From positions 11,780,001 through 11,844,000 of the forward strand of contig OY783216.1 in NCBI GenBank assembly GCA_963678705.1: DNA of 64,000 nucleotides, read 5' to 3'. The notes beneath the pieces were generated by a model. The model made no database searches and was not told where the DNA came from. It saw only the letters and a list, made by a program, of their open reading frames with translations. The translations under genes were made by a program, and so were the position numbers. This document shows, in pieces, positions 1 through 9,910 of the stretch; position 1 is the stretch's first letter, and each line of letters starts with the position of its first letter. This stretch comes from Panorpa germanica. Lineage: Eukaryota > Arthropoda > Insecta > Mecoptera > Panorpidae.

Positions 1-300
1 AGTTATATTTTTCAACACTAGTTTCTAACTGTCAAACATTTTTAAAAACACTTATTTCAGAGTAAATTAGCACAATATTAAAATAAACTTAAATACATTT
101 CGTTAGAAAAAGTATTTATATAATATATTTAATTTTTTTCCGTTATTAATTTCTCACTTTTAATCACTTTTTTCACCTAAAGTAGCAGATGCCGATCGAA
201 CACACACACAGTAGATAGGTACCACTTGTGTTGCAAATCAAAATTAACGTCTTTGTTAACCATTATGTAGATCTTCCTTTTTCTGTTAAGTCCCATCTGT

Positions 301-315
301 CTTGCCAAAGGCAAG
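301..315. other. Inverted repeat CTTGCC AAA GGCAAG (representative, unit 1)
   Basis: Six-bp arms with a 3-bp spacer lie at the end of the RT fossil. The arm is altered in some units (CTTGCCAAAAGCAAG, CTTGCCAAATGCAAG). No poly-T tract follows that would suggest a terminator. Confidence 0.65.
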
Positions 316-353
316 GATCATCATCTTTGTTTTACTTAAATATATAGCCATTT

Positions 354-377
354 TGTGTAGCTTCAAGAAACTACACA
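354..377. other. Inverted repeat TGTGTAG / CTACACA (representative, unit 1)
   Basis: Seven-bp arms flank a 10-bp spacer (CTTCAAGAAA). It is present in most units. It is weakened where the left arm reads TTCGTGTAG or TTGTCTAG. It overlaps the RT fossil. Confidence 0.7.
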
Positions 378-698
378 TTTTATCAAAACATACGATTACA
401 CAACCTTTCGAGTGAGAAACACAGTCCTCGTCGAATACCATGTTCCAGAGTTAAAGACAACCATTAGATAGTTGCCTCTTTTCATGGAACGGTAATCGGT
501 TTGTAAAATTAATGTTTAACAATAAATGTAGTTCTTTATAGTGCAGTAGACGTTCCTAGAGATTTTTGCCGGCCTAATTTTTCGAAGAGCACTTGGCCAC
601 CAGACATTAATAAAGGCACCCTGGAAGCTCTATAAATTCTATATAGTATTTTAATATGCGACAAGTTATGTTTTTCTTTGCGTTATCTTGGTATAGTG

Positions 699-718
699 TG
701 ATTGTTCATGAACAATCA
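699..718. other. 20-bp perfect palindrome (representative, unit 1)
   Basis: TGATTGTTCATGAACAATCA equals its own reverse complement. It recurs once per monomer, with imperfect versions in some units (TTCATAAACAATC, or TAATTGTTC at the left edge). Confidence 0.85.
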
Positions 719-797
719 GTAACAATTTTCAAGAAAACCATATATATTGTTTACTTGTAACAATTAACACACTCTCTTTATTATTTGAAACTCGCTC

Positions 798-811
798 TTA
801 TACGAGTATAA
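798..811. other. Inverted repeat TTATAC GA GTATAA (representative, unit 1)
   Basis: Six-bp arms with a 2-bp spacer. An overlapping ACTCG / CGAGT pair lies at 790-807. It is found in most units, lost in unit 10 and altered in 16, 20 and 56. Confidence 0.65.
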
Positions 812-1077
812 ACTAATTGTCATGTATTTATATTATTTATAGTTAATGTTAGTTGACTTACTTGATAGTGAGCAGCAACCTTTTGTTTTCCGTATATTTG
901 TAGTGTTTATATGAGGTCTTTCTTATATAGGTCTACAGATTTCTTGAATTTCTTAACCAGTTGATGTTTTAGCACTAACACTTACCTAATTATTATTAAT
1001 TTCTTGGTCTATCGCACTTATTATTGTTTTATCTAAAAAACGGCAAAGTTACAGTTTTAAGCTTATATTCATAAGAC

Positions 1078-1089
1078 CGCGTATACGCG
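1078..1089. other. 12-bp palindrome CGCGTATACGCG (representative, unit 1)
   Basis: A perfect GC-rich dyad lies in AT-rich surroundings, followed by a TATATATAT tract and the next unit start. It recurs in essentially every monomer. The exceptions seen are TGCGTATACGCG (end of unit 12) and CGCGCATACGCG (ends of units 34, 42 and 52). Including the following T it contains ACGCGT. It is a candidate protein-binding site or junction mark; no function is shown. Confidence 0.85.
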
Positions 1090-1103
1090 TCATATATATA
1101 TTT

Positions 1104-2206
1104 AGTTATATTTTTCAACACTGGTTTCTAACTGTCAAACGTTTTTAAAAACACTTATTTTAAAGTAAACTAGCACAATAATAAAATAAACTTAAATTCA
1201 TTTCGTTAGAAGAAGTATTTATATAATATATTTAATTTTTTTCTGTAAATAATTTCTCACTATTAATGACTTTTTTCACCTAAAGTAGCAGATGCCGATC
1301 GAACACACACACAGTAGATAGGTACCACTTGTGTTGCAAATCAAAATTAACGTCTTTGTTAACCAATATGTAGTTCTTCCTTATTCTGTTAAGTCCCATC
1401 TATCTTGCCAAAGGCAAGTATCATCATCTTTGTTTTACTTAAAGATATAGCCATTTTCTGTAGCTTCAAGAAACTACACATTTTATCAAAACATACGTTT
1501 ACACAACCTTTTGAGTGGGAAACACAGTCCTCGTCGAATACCATGTTCCAGAGTTAAGGACAACCATTAGATAGTTGCCTCTTTTCATGGAACGGTAATC
1601 GGTTTGTAAAATTAATGTTTAACAATGAATATAGTTCTCCATAGTGCAGTAGACGTTCCTAGAGATTTTTGCAGGCCTAATTCTTCGAAGGGCACTTGGC
1701 CACCAGACATTATTAAAGGCACCCTGGAATTTCTATAAATTCTATATAGTATTATAATATGCGATAAGTTATGTTTTTTTTTGCGTTATCTTGGTATAAT
1801 GTGATTGTTCATGAACAATCAGTCACAATTTTCAAGAAAACCATATATATTGTTTACTTATAACAATTAATACACTCTCTTTATTATTTAAAACTCGCTT
1901 TTATACGAGTATAAACTAATTGTTATGTATTAATATTATTTATAGTTAATGTTATTTGACTTACTTGATAGTGAGCAGCAACCTTTTGTTTTCCGTATAT
2001 TTGTAGTGTTTATATGAGGTCTTTCTTATATAGGTCTACAGATTTCTTAAATTTCTTAACCAGTTGATGTTTTAGCACTAACACTAACCTAATTATTATC
2101 AATTTCTTTGTCTAACGCACTTATTATTGTTTTATCTCAAAAACGACAAAGAAACAGTTTTAAGGTTTGATTCATAAGACCGCGTATACGCGTCATATAT
2201 ATATTT
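1104..2206 (+). repeat. Monomer 2 (1103 bp, S type)
   Basis: Its 5' half is the S subfamily. The RT-like frame is closed by Gln24 to stop. It is nearly identical to monomer 4. Confidence 0.97.
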
Positions 2207-3307
2207 AGTTATATTTTTCAACACTGGTTTCTAACTGTCAAACATTTATAAAAACACTTATTTTAGAGTAAATTAGCACAATATTGAAATAAAGTTAAAT
2301 ACATTTCGTTAGAAGAAGTAATTACATAATATATTTAATTTTTTTCCGTAATTAATTTCTCACTTTTAATCACTTTTTTCACCTAAAGTAGCAGATGCCG
2401 ATCAAACACACACAGTAGATAGGTACCACTTGTGTTGCAAATCAAAATTAACGTCTTTGTTAACCAATATGTAGTTTTTCCTTTTTCTGTTAAGTCCCAT
2501 CTGTCTTGCCAAAGGCAAGGATCATCATCTTTGTTTTACTTGTAGATATAGACATTTTGTCTAGCTTCAAGAAACTACACATTTTATCAAAACATACGTT
2601 TACACAACCTTTCGAGTGAGAAACACAGTCCTCGTCGAATACCATGTTCCAGAGTTAAAGACAACCATTAGATAGTTGCCTCTTTTCATGGAACGGTAAT
2701 CGGTTTGTAAAATTAATGTTTAACAATAAATATAGTTCTCCATAGTGCAGTAGACGTTCCTAGAGATTTTTGCCGGCCTAATTTTTCGAAGGGCACTTGG
2801 CCACCAGACATTATTAAAGGCACCCTTGAAGCTCTATAAATTCTATATAGTATTTTAATATGCGACAAGTTATGTTTTTCTTTGCGTTATCTTGGTATAG
2901 TGTGATTGTTCATGAACAATCAGTAACAATTTTCAAGAAAACCATATATATTGTTTACTTGTAACAATTAACACACTCTCTTTATTATTTAAAACTCGCT
3001 CTTATACGAGTATAAACTAATTGTCATGTATTTATATTATTTATAGTTAATGTTAGTTGACTTACTTGATAGTGAGCAGCAACCTTTTGTTTTCCGTATA
3101 TTTGTAGTGTTTATATGAGGTCTTTCTTATATAGGTCTACAGATTTCTTGAATTTCTTAACCAGTTGATGTTTTAGCACTAACACTAACTTAATTATTAT
3201 TAATTTCTTGGTCTATCGCACTTATTATTGTTTTATCTAAAAAACGGCAAAGTTACAGTTTTAAGCTTATATTCATAAGACCGCGTATACGCGTCATATA
3301 TATATTT
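2207..3307 (+). repeat. Monomer 3 (1101 bp, T type)
   Basis: It has the shorter CA run (GATCAAACACACACAG). Its second half matches monomer 1. The RT-like frame is closed at Gln24. Confidence 0.97.
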
Positions 3308-4410
3308 AGTTATATTTTTCAACACTGGTTTCTAACTGTCAAACGTTTTTAAAAACACTTATTTTAAAGTAAACTAGCACAATAATAAAATAAACTTAAA
3401 TTCATTTCGTTAGAAGAAGTATTTATATAATATATTTAATTTTTTTCTGTAAATAATTTCTCACTATTAATGATTTTTTTCACCTAAAGTAGCAGATGCC
3501 GATCGAACACACACACAGTAGATAGGTACCACTTGTGTTGCAAATCAAAATTAACGTCTTTGTTAACCAATATGTAGTTCTTCCTTATTCTGTTAAGTCC
3601 CATCTATCTTGCCAAAGGCAAGTATCATCATCTTTGTTTTACTTAAAGATATAGCCATTTTGTGTAGCTTCAAGAAACTACACATTTTATCAAAACATAC
3701 GTTTACACAACCTTTCGAGTGGGAAACACAGTCCTCGTCGAATACCATGTTTCAGAGTTAAGGACAACCATTAGATAGTTGCCTCTTTTTATGGAACGGT
3801 AATCGGTTTGTAAAATTAATGTTTAACAATGAATATAGTTCTCCATAGTGCAGTAGACGTTCCTAGAGATTTTTGCAGGCCTAATTCTTCGAAGGGCACT
3901 TGTTCACCAGACATTATTAAAGGCACCCTGGAATTTCTATAAATTCTATATAGTATTATAATATGCGATAAGTTATGTTTTTTTTTGCGTTATCTTGGTA
4001 TAATGTGATTGTTCATGAACAATCAGTCACAATTTTCAAGAAAACAATATATATTGTTTACTTATAACAATTAATACACTCTCTTTATTATTTAAAACTC
4101 GCTTTTATACGAGTATAAACTAATTGTTATGTATTAATATTATTTATAGTTAATGTTATTTGACTTACTTGATAGTGAGCAGCAACCTTTTGTTTTCCGT
4201 ATATTTGTAGTGTTTATATGAGGTCTTTCTTATATAGGTCTACAGATTTCTTAAATTTCTTAACCAGTTGATGTTTTAGCACTAACACTAACCTAATTAT
4301 TATCAATTTCTTTGTCTATCGCACTTATTATTGTTTTATCTCAAAAACGACAAAGTAACAGTTTTAAGGTTTGATTCATAAGACCGCGTATACGCGTCAT
4401 ATATATATTT
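3308..4410 (+). repeat. Monomer 4 (1103 bp, S type)
   Basis: It pairs with monomer 2. A private change gives CTTGTTCACC instead of CTTGGCCACC. The RT-like frame is closed at Gln24. Its 3' end resembles the patch at 54162. Confidence 0.97.
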
Positions 4411-5502
4411 AGTTATATTTTTTAACACTGGTTTCTAACTGTCAAACATTTTTAAAAACACTTATTTTAGAGTAAATTAGCACAATATTGAAATAAACTT
4501 AAATACATTTCGTTAGAAAAAGTAATTACATAATATATTTAATTTTTTTCCGTAATTAATTTCTCACTTTTAATCACTTTTTTCACCTAAAGTAGCAGAT
4601 GCCGATCGAACACACACACAGTAGATAGGTACCACTTGTGTTGCAAATCAAAATTTACGTCTTTGTTAACCAATATATACTTCTTCTTTTTTCTGTTAAG
4701 TCCCATCTGTATTGCCAAAGGCAAGGATCATCATCTTTGTTTTACTTAAAGATATAGCCATTTTGTGTAGCTTCAAGAAACTACACATATTATCAAAACA
4801 TACGTTTGCACAACCTTTCGAGTGAGAAACACAGTTCCCGTCGAATACCATGTACCAGAGTTGAGGACAACCATTAGATAGTTGCCTCTTTTCATGGAAC
4901 GGTAATCGGTTTGTAAAATTAATGTTTAACAATAAATATATATTTATTCATAGTGCAGTAGACGTTCCTAGAGATTTTTGCCGGCCTAATTCTTCGAAGG
5001 GCACTTGGCTACCAGACATTATTAAAGGCACCCTGGAATTTCTGTAAATTCTATATAGTATTATAATATGCTTTTTTTGCGTTTTCTTGGTATAGTGTAA
5101 TTGTTCATGAACAATCAGTCACAATTTTCAAGACAACCATATATATTGTTTACTTATAACAATTAATACACTTTCTTTATTATTTGGAACTCGCTTTTAT
5201 ACGAGTATAAACTAATTGTTATGTATTAATATTATTTATAGTTAATGTTATTTGACTTACTTGATAGTGAGCAGCAACATTTTGTTTTCCGTATATTTGT
5301 AGTGTTTATATAAGGTCTTCCTTATATAGGTCTACAGATTTCTTGAAATTCTTAACCAGTTGATGTTTTAGCACAAACACTAACCTCATTATTATCAATT
5401 TCTTTGTCTATCGCACTTATTATTGTTTTATCTTAAAAACGACAAAGTAACAGTTGTAAGGTTTGATTCATAAGACCGCGTATACGCGTCATATATATAT
5501 TT
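4411..5502 (+). repeat. Monomer 5 (1092 bp, T type)
   Basis: About 11 bp are missing between AATATGC and TTTTTTTGCG near 5070. Diagnostic AATATTGAAATAAAC and CAATATATACTTC are shared with monomer 51. The RT-like frame is open. Confidence 0.97.
4696..4932 (-). pseudogene. LINE-type reverse transcriptase fossil, unit 5 (open, 78 codons)
   Basis: The protein reads as part of a non-LTR retrotransposon RT palm. In order: an FTNR segment (residues 6-9) like the loop before motif B; KRQLSNGCPQ (15-24), like the GCPQG core of motif B; LWNMVFD-like residues (25-31, here LWYMVFD), as follow that core in insect R1, I and Jockey-type elements; KGCANVCFD (residues 39-47), where a YADD-type motif C would lie but with its Ala-Asp-Asp gone; and SLSKTKMMIL (61-70), like the SKT of motif D. 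Most of the GS(V/I)LGP-type stretch after PQ is absent. The frame runs upstream of the first codon to a TAG, and that first codon is TTG, not ATG. With no catalytic aspartate pair and no start codon it cannot be a working enzyme. Family assignment rests on motif reading only; LINE clade is uncertain. Confidence 0.6.
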
Positions 5503-6604
5503 AGTTATATTTTTCAACACTGGTTTCTAACTGTCAAACATTTATAAAAACACTTATTTTTAGAGTAAATTAGCACAATATGAAAATAACCTTAAATACA
5601 TTTCGTTAGAAGAAGTATTTATATAATATATTTAATTTTTTTCCGTAATTAATTTCTCACTTTTAATCACTTTTTTCACCTAAAGTAGCAGATGCCGATC
5701 AAACACACACAGTAGATAGGTACCACTTGTGTTGCAAATCAAAATTAACGTCTTTGTTAAAAAATATGTAGTTTTTCCTTTTTCTGTTAAGTCCCATCTG
5801 TCTTGCCAAAGGCAAGGATCATCATCTTTGTTTTACTTGTAGATATAGACATTTTGTCTAGCTTCAAGAAACTACACATTTTATCAAAACATACGTTTAC
5901 ACAACCTTTCGAGTAAGAAACACAGTCCTCGTCGAATACCATGTTCCAGAGTTGAGGACAACCATTATATAGTTGCCTCTTTTCATGGAACGGTAATCGG
6001 TTTGTAAAATTATTGTTTAACAATGAAAATAGTTCTCCATAGTGCAGTAGACGTTCCTAGAGATTTTTGCCGGCCTAATTTTTCGAAGGGCGCTTGGCCA
6101 CCAGACATTATTGAAGGCACCCTGAAATTTCTATAAATTCTATATAGTATTATAATATGCGATAAGTTATGTTTTTTTTTGCGTTATCTTGGTATAATGT
6201 GATTGTTCATGAACAATCAGTCACAATTTTCAAGAAAACCATATATATTGTTTACTTATAACAATTAATACACTCTCTTTATTATTTAAAACTCGCTTTT
6301 ATACGAGTATAAACTAATTGTTATGTATTAATATTATTTATAGTTAATGTTATTTGACTTACTTGATAGTGAGCAGCAACCTTTTGTTTTCCGTATATTT
6401 GTAGTGTTTATATGAGGTCTTTCTTATATAGGTCTACAGATTTCTTAAATTTCTTAACCAGTTGATGTTTTAGCACTAACACTAACCTAATTATTATCAA
6501 TTTCTTTGTCTATCGCACTTATTATTGTTTTATCTCAAAATCGACAAAGTTACAATTTTAAGGTTATATTCATAAGACCGCGTATACGCGTCATATATAT
6601 ATTT
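5503..6604 (+). repeat. Monomer 6 (1102 bp, T type)
   Basis: It has the short CA run. ACTTGTAGATATAGACATTTTG gives the STSK variant of the RT-like frame, which is open. Confidence 0.97.
5787..6023 (-). pseudogene. RT fossil, unit 6 (open, 78 codons)
   Basis: It differs from the common form by I4N and S19Y. It has the ISTSKTK version of the motif D-like end. The first codon is TTG. Confidence 0.58.
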
Positions 6605-7705
6605 AGTTATATTTTTCAACACTGGTTTCTAACTGTCAAACATTTTTAAAAACACTTATTTTAGAGTAAATTAGCACAATATTAAAATAAACCTAAATAC
6701 ATTTCGTTAGAAGAAATATTTATATAATATATTTAATTTTTTTCCGTAATTAATTTCTCACTTTTAATCACTTTTTTCACCTAAAGTAGCAGATGCCGAG
6801 CAAACACACACAGTAGATAGATACCACTTGTGTTGCAAATCAAAATTAACGTCTTTTTTAACCAATATGTAGTTCTTCCTTTTTCTGTTAAGTCCTATCT
6901 GTCTTGCCAAAGGCAAGGATCATCATCTTTGTTTTACTTAAAGATATAGCCATTTTGTGTAGCTTCAAGAAACTACACATTTTATCAAAACTTACGTTTA
7001 CACAACCTTTCGGGTGAGAAACACAGTAATCGTCGAATACCATGTTCCAGAGTTAAGGACAACCATTAGATAGTTGCCTCTTTTCATGGAACGGTAATCG
7101 GTTTGTAAAATTAATGTATGACAATGAATATAGTTCTCTATAGTGCAGTAGACGTTCCTAGAGATTTTTGCCGGCCTAATTTTTCGAAGGGCGCTTGGCC
7201 ACCAGACATTATTGAAGGCACCCTGAAATTTCTATAAATTCTATATAGTATTATAATATGCGATAAGTTATGTTTTTTTTTGCGTTATCTTGGTATAATG
7301 TTATTGTTCATGAACAATCAGTCACAATTTTCAAGAAAACCATATATATTGTTTACTTATAACAATTAATACACTCTCTTTATTATTTAAAACTCGCTTT
7401 TATACGAGTATAAACTAATTGTTATGTATTAATATTATTTATAGTTAATGTTATTTGACTTACTTGATAGTGAGCAGCAACCTTTTGTTTTCCGTATATT
7501 TGTAGTGTTTATATGAGGTCTTTCTTATATAGGTCTACAGATTTCTTAAATTTTTTAACCAGTTGATGTTTTAGCACTAACACTAACCTAATTATTATCA
7601 ATTTCTTTGTCTATCGCACTTATTATTGTTTTATCTCAAAATCGACAAAGTTACAGTTTTAAGGTTATATTCATAAGACCGCGTATACGCGTCATATATA
7701 TATTT
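6605..7705 (+). repeat. Monomer 7 (1101 bp, T type)
   Basis: It carries AATGTATGACAATG and GGGCGCTTGG, shared with monomer 13 six units on. The RT-like frame is closed at Gln24. Confidence 0.97.
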
Positions 7706-8807
7706 AGTTATATTTTTCAACACTGGTTTCTAACTGTCAAACATTTTTAAAAACACTTATTTTAGAGTAAATTAGCACAATATTAAAATAAACCTAAATA
7801 CATTTCGTTAGAAGAAATATTTATATAATATATTTAATTTTTTTCCGTAATTAATTACTCACTTTTAATCACTTTTTTCACCTAAAGTAGCAGATGCCGA
7901 TCGAACACACACACAGTAGATAGGTACCACTTGTGTTGCAAATCAAAATTAACGTCTTTGTTAACCAATATGTAGTTCTTCCTTTTTCTGTTAAGTCCCA
8001 TCTGTCTTGCCAAAGGCAAGGATCATCATCTTTGTTTTACTTAAAGATTAGCCATTTTGTGTAGCTTCAAGAAACTACACATTTTATCAAAACATACGTT
8101 TACACAACCTTTTGAGTGAGAAACACAGTTCTTGTCGAATACCATGTTCCAGAATTGAGGACAACCATTAGATAGTTGCCTCTTTTCATAGAACAGTAAT
8201 CGGTTTGTAAAATTATTGTTTAACAATGAATATAGTTCTCCATAGTGCAGTAGACGTTCCTAGAGATTTTTGCCGGCCTAATTCTTCGAAGAGCACTTGG
8301 CCACCAGACATTATTTAAGGCACCCTGGAATTTCTATAAATTCTATATAGTATTATAATATGCGATAAGTTTTGTTTTTTTTTGCGTTATCTTGGTATAG
8401 TGTGATTGTTCATAAACAATCGGTCACAATTTTCAAGAAAACCATATATATTGTTTACTTATAACAATTAACACACTCTCTTTATTATTTGAAACTCGCT
8501 CTTATACGAGTTTAAACTAATTGTCATGTATTTATATTATTTATAGTTAATGTTAGTTGACTTACTTGATAGTGAGCAGCAACCTTTTGTTTTCCGTATA
8601 TTTGTAGTGTTTATATGAGGTCTTCCTTATATAGGTCCACAGATTTTTTGAATTTCTTAATTAGTTGATGTTTTAGCACTAACACTAACCTAATTATTAT
8701 CAATTTCTTTGTCTATCGCACTAATTATTGTTTTATCTAAAAATCGGCAAAGTTACAGTTTTAAGCTTATATTCATAAGACCGCGTATACGCGTCATATA
8801 TATATTT
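7706..8807 (+). repeat. Monomer 8 (1102 bp, T type)
   Basis: A 2-bp loss (AAAGATTAGCC for AAAGATATAGCC) shifts the end of the RT-like frame. The 3' end (TTAATTAGTTGATG, CTAATTATTG) is shared with monomer 14. Confidence 0.97.
8041..8226 (-). pseudogene. RT fossil, unit 8 (truncated, 61 codons)
   Basis: A 2-bp loss just before the SKTK segment shifts the frame, so it ends KMANL and lacks the motif D-like end. Confidence 0.55.
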
Positions 8808-9910
8808 AGTTATATTTTTCAACACTGGTTTCTAACTGTCAAACATTTTTTAAAACACTTATTTTAAAGTAAACTAGCACAATAATAAAATAAACTTATA
8901 TTCATTTCGTTAGAAGAAGTATTTATATAATATATTTAATTTTTTTCTGTAAATAATTTCTCACTATTAATCCCTTTTTTCACCTAAAGTAGCAGATGCC
9001 GATCGAACACACACACAGTAGATAGGTACCACTTGTGTTGCAAATCAAAATTAACGTCTTTGTTAACCAATATGTAGATCTTCCTTTTTCTGTTAAGTCC
9101 CATCTGTCTTGCCAAAGGCAAGGATCATCATCTTTGTTTTACTTGAAGATATAGCCATTTTGTGTAGCTTCAAGAAACTACACATTCTATCAAAACATAC
9201 GTTTACACAACCTTTCGAGTGAGAAACACAGTCCTCGTCGAATACCATGTTCCAGAGTTGAGGACAACCATTAGATAGTTGCCTCTTTTCATGGAACGGT
9301 AATCAGTTTGTAAAATTAATGTTTAACAATAAATATAGTTCTCCATAGTGCAGTAGACGTTTCTAGAGATTTTTGCCGGCCTAATTCTTCGAAGGGCACT
9401 TGGTCACCAGATATTAATAAAGGCACCCTGGAATTTCTATAAATTCTATATAGTATTTTAATATGCGACAAGTTATGTTTTTCTTTGCGTTATCTTGGTA
9501 TAGTGTAATTGTTCATGAACAATCAGTAACAATATTCAAGTAAATCATATATAATGTTTACTTATACCAAATTATAAACTCTCTTTATTATTTGAAACTC
9601 GCTTTTATACGAGTATAAACTAATTGTCATGTATTTATATTATTTATAGTTAATGTTAGTTGACTTACTTGATAGTGAGCAGCAACCTTTTGTTTTCTGT
9701 ATATTTGTAGTGTTTATATGAGGTCTTCCTTATATAGGTCTACAGATTTCTTGAATTTCTTAACCAGTTGATGTTTTAGCACTAACACTAACCTAATTAT
9801 TATCAATTTCTTTGTCTATCGCACTTATTATTGTTTTATCTCAAAAACGACAAAGTAACAGTTTTAAGGTTTGATTCATAAGACCGCGTATACGCGTCAT
9901 ATATATATTT
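8808..9910 (+). repeat. Monomer 9 (1103 bp, S type)
   Basis: It shares TTAATCCCTTTTTTC with monomer 15. The RT-like frame is closed by Arg9 to stop (AATCAGTTT). Confidence 0.97.

Larger units (their letters stand above)
286..522 (-). pseudogene. LINE-type reverse transcriptase fossil, unit 1 (stop at codon 24)
   Basis: This is the minus-strand segment equivalent to the open copies described at 4696-4932. It is closed here because the Gln codon CAA of the GCPQ-like motif reads TAA (plus-strand GAGTTAAAG). The same Gln24 stop closes units 2, 3, 4, 7, 11, 14, 18, 22, 24, 26, 29, 30, 32, 34, 37, 42, 45, 50, 52, 53 and 56. A neighbouring change (GAGTTAGAG) gives a stop at the same codon in 39 and 47. 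Confidence 0.6.
1..1103 (+). repeat. Monomer 1 (1103 bp, T type)
   Basis: It begins CACTAGTTT with CTTATTTCAGAG, the form that elsewhere follows a short-class unit. The RT-like frame is closed by Gln24 to stop (GAGTTAAAG on the plus strand). Confidence 0.97.
1..4410 (+). repeat. Dimeric higher-order block (units 1-4)
   Basis: Units alternate T, S, T, S. Unit 2 and unit 4 are near-identical. Unit 1 and unit 3 agree best in their second halves (GGAAGCTCTATAAATTC, AACACACTCTC). The period is about 2204-2206 bp. Confidence 0.85.

Noticed and set aside
100..125. CENP-B box-like TTCGTTAGAAGAAG
   Set aside because: It matches only the first half of the box. The CGGG part is missing in all units.
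200..220. CA-rich ACACACACAC as a microsatellite
   Set aside because: Only a few dinucleotides, varying by one unit between monomers, which is ordinary slippage.
628..660. TATAAATTCTATATAG as a promoter TATA box
   Set aside because: Expected by chance in DNA this rich in A and T. No other promoter element or gene follows.
998..1000. CACTAACACTAACCTAA-like phrase as telomere repeat (CCTAA)
   Set aside because: There is only one short match per monomer and no tandem run of CCTAA or TTAGG, so it is chance.
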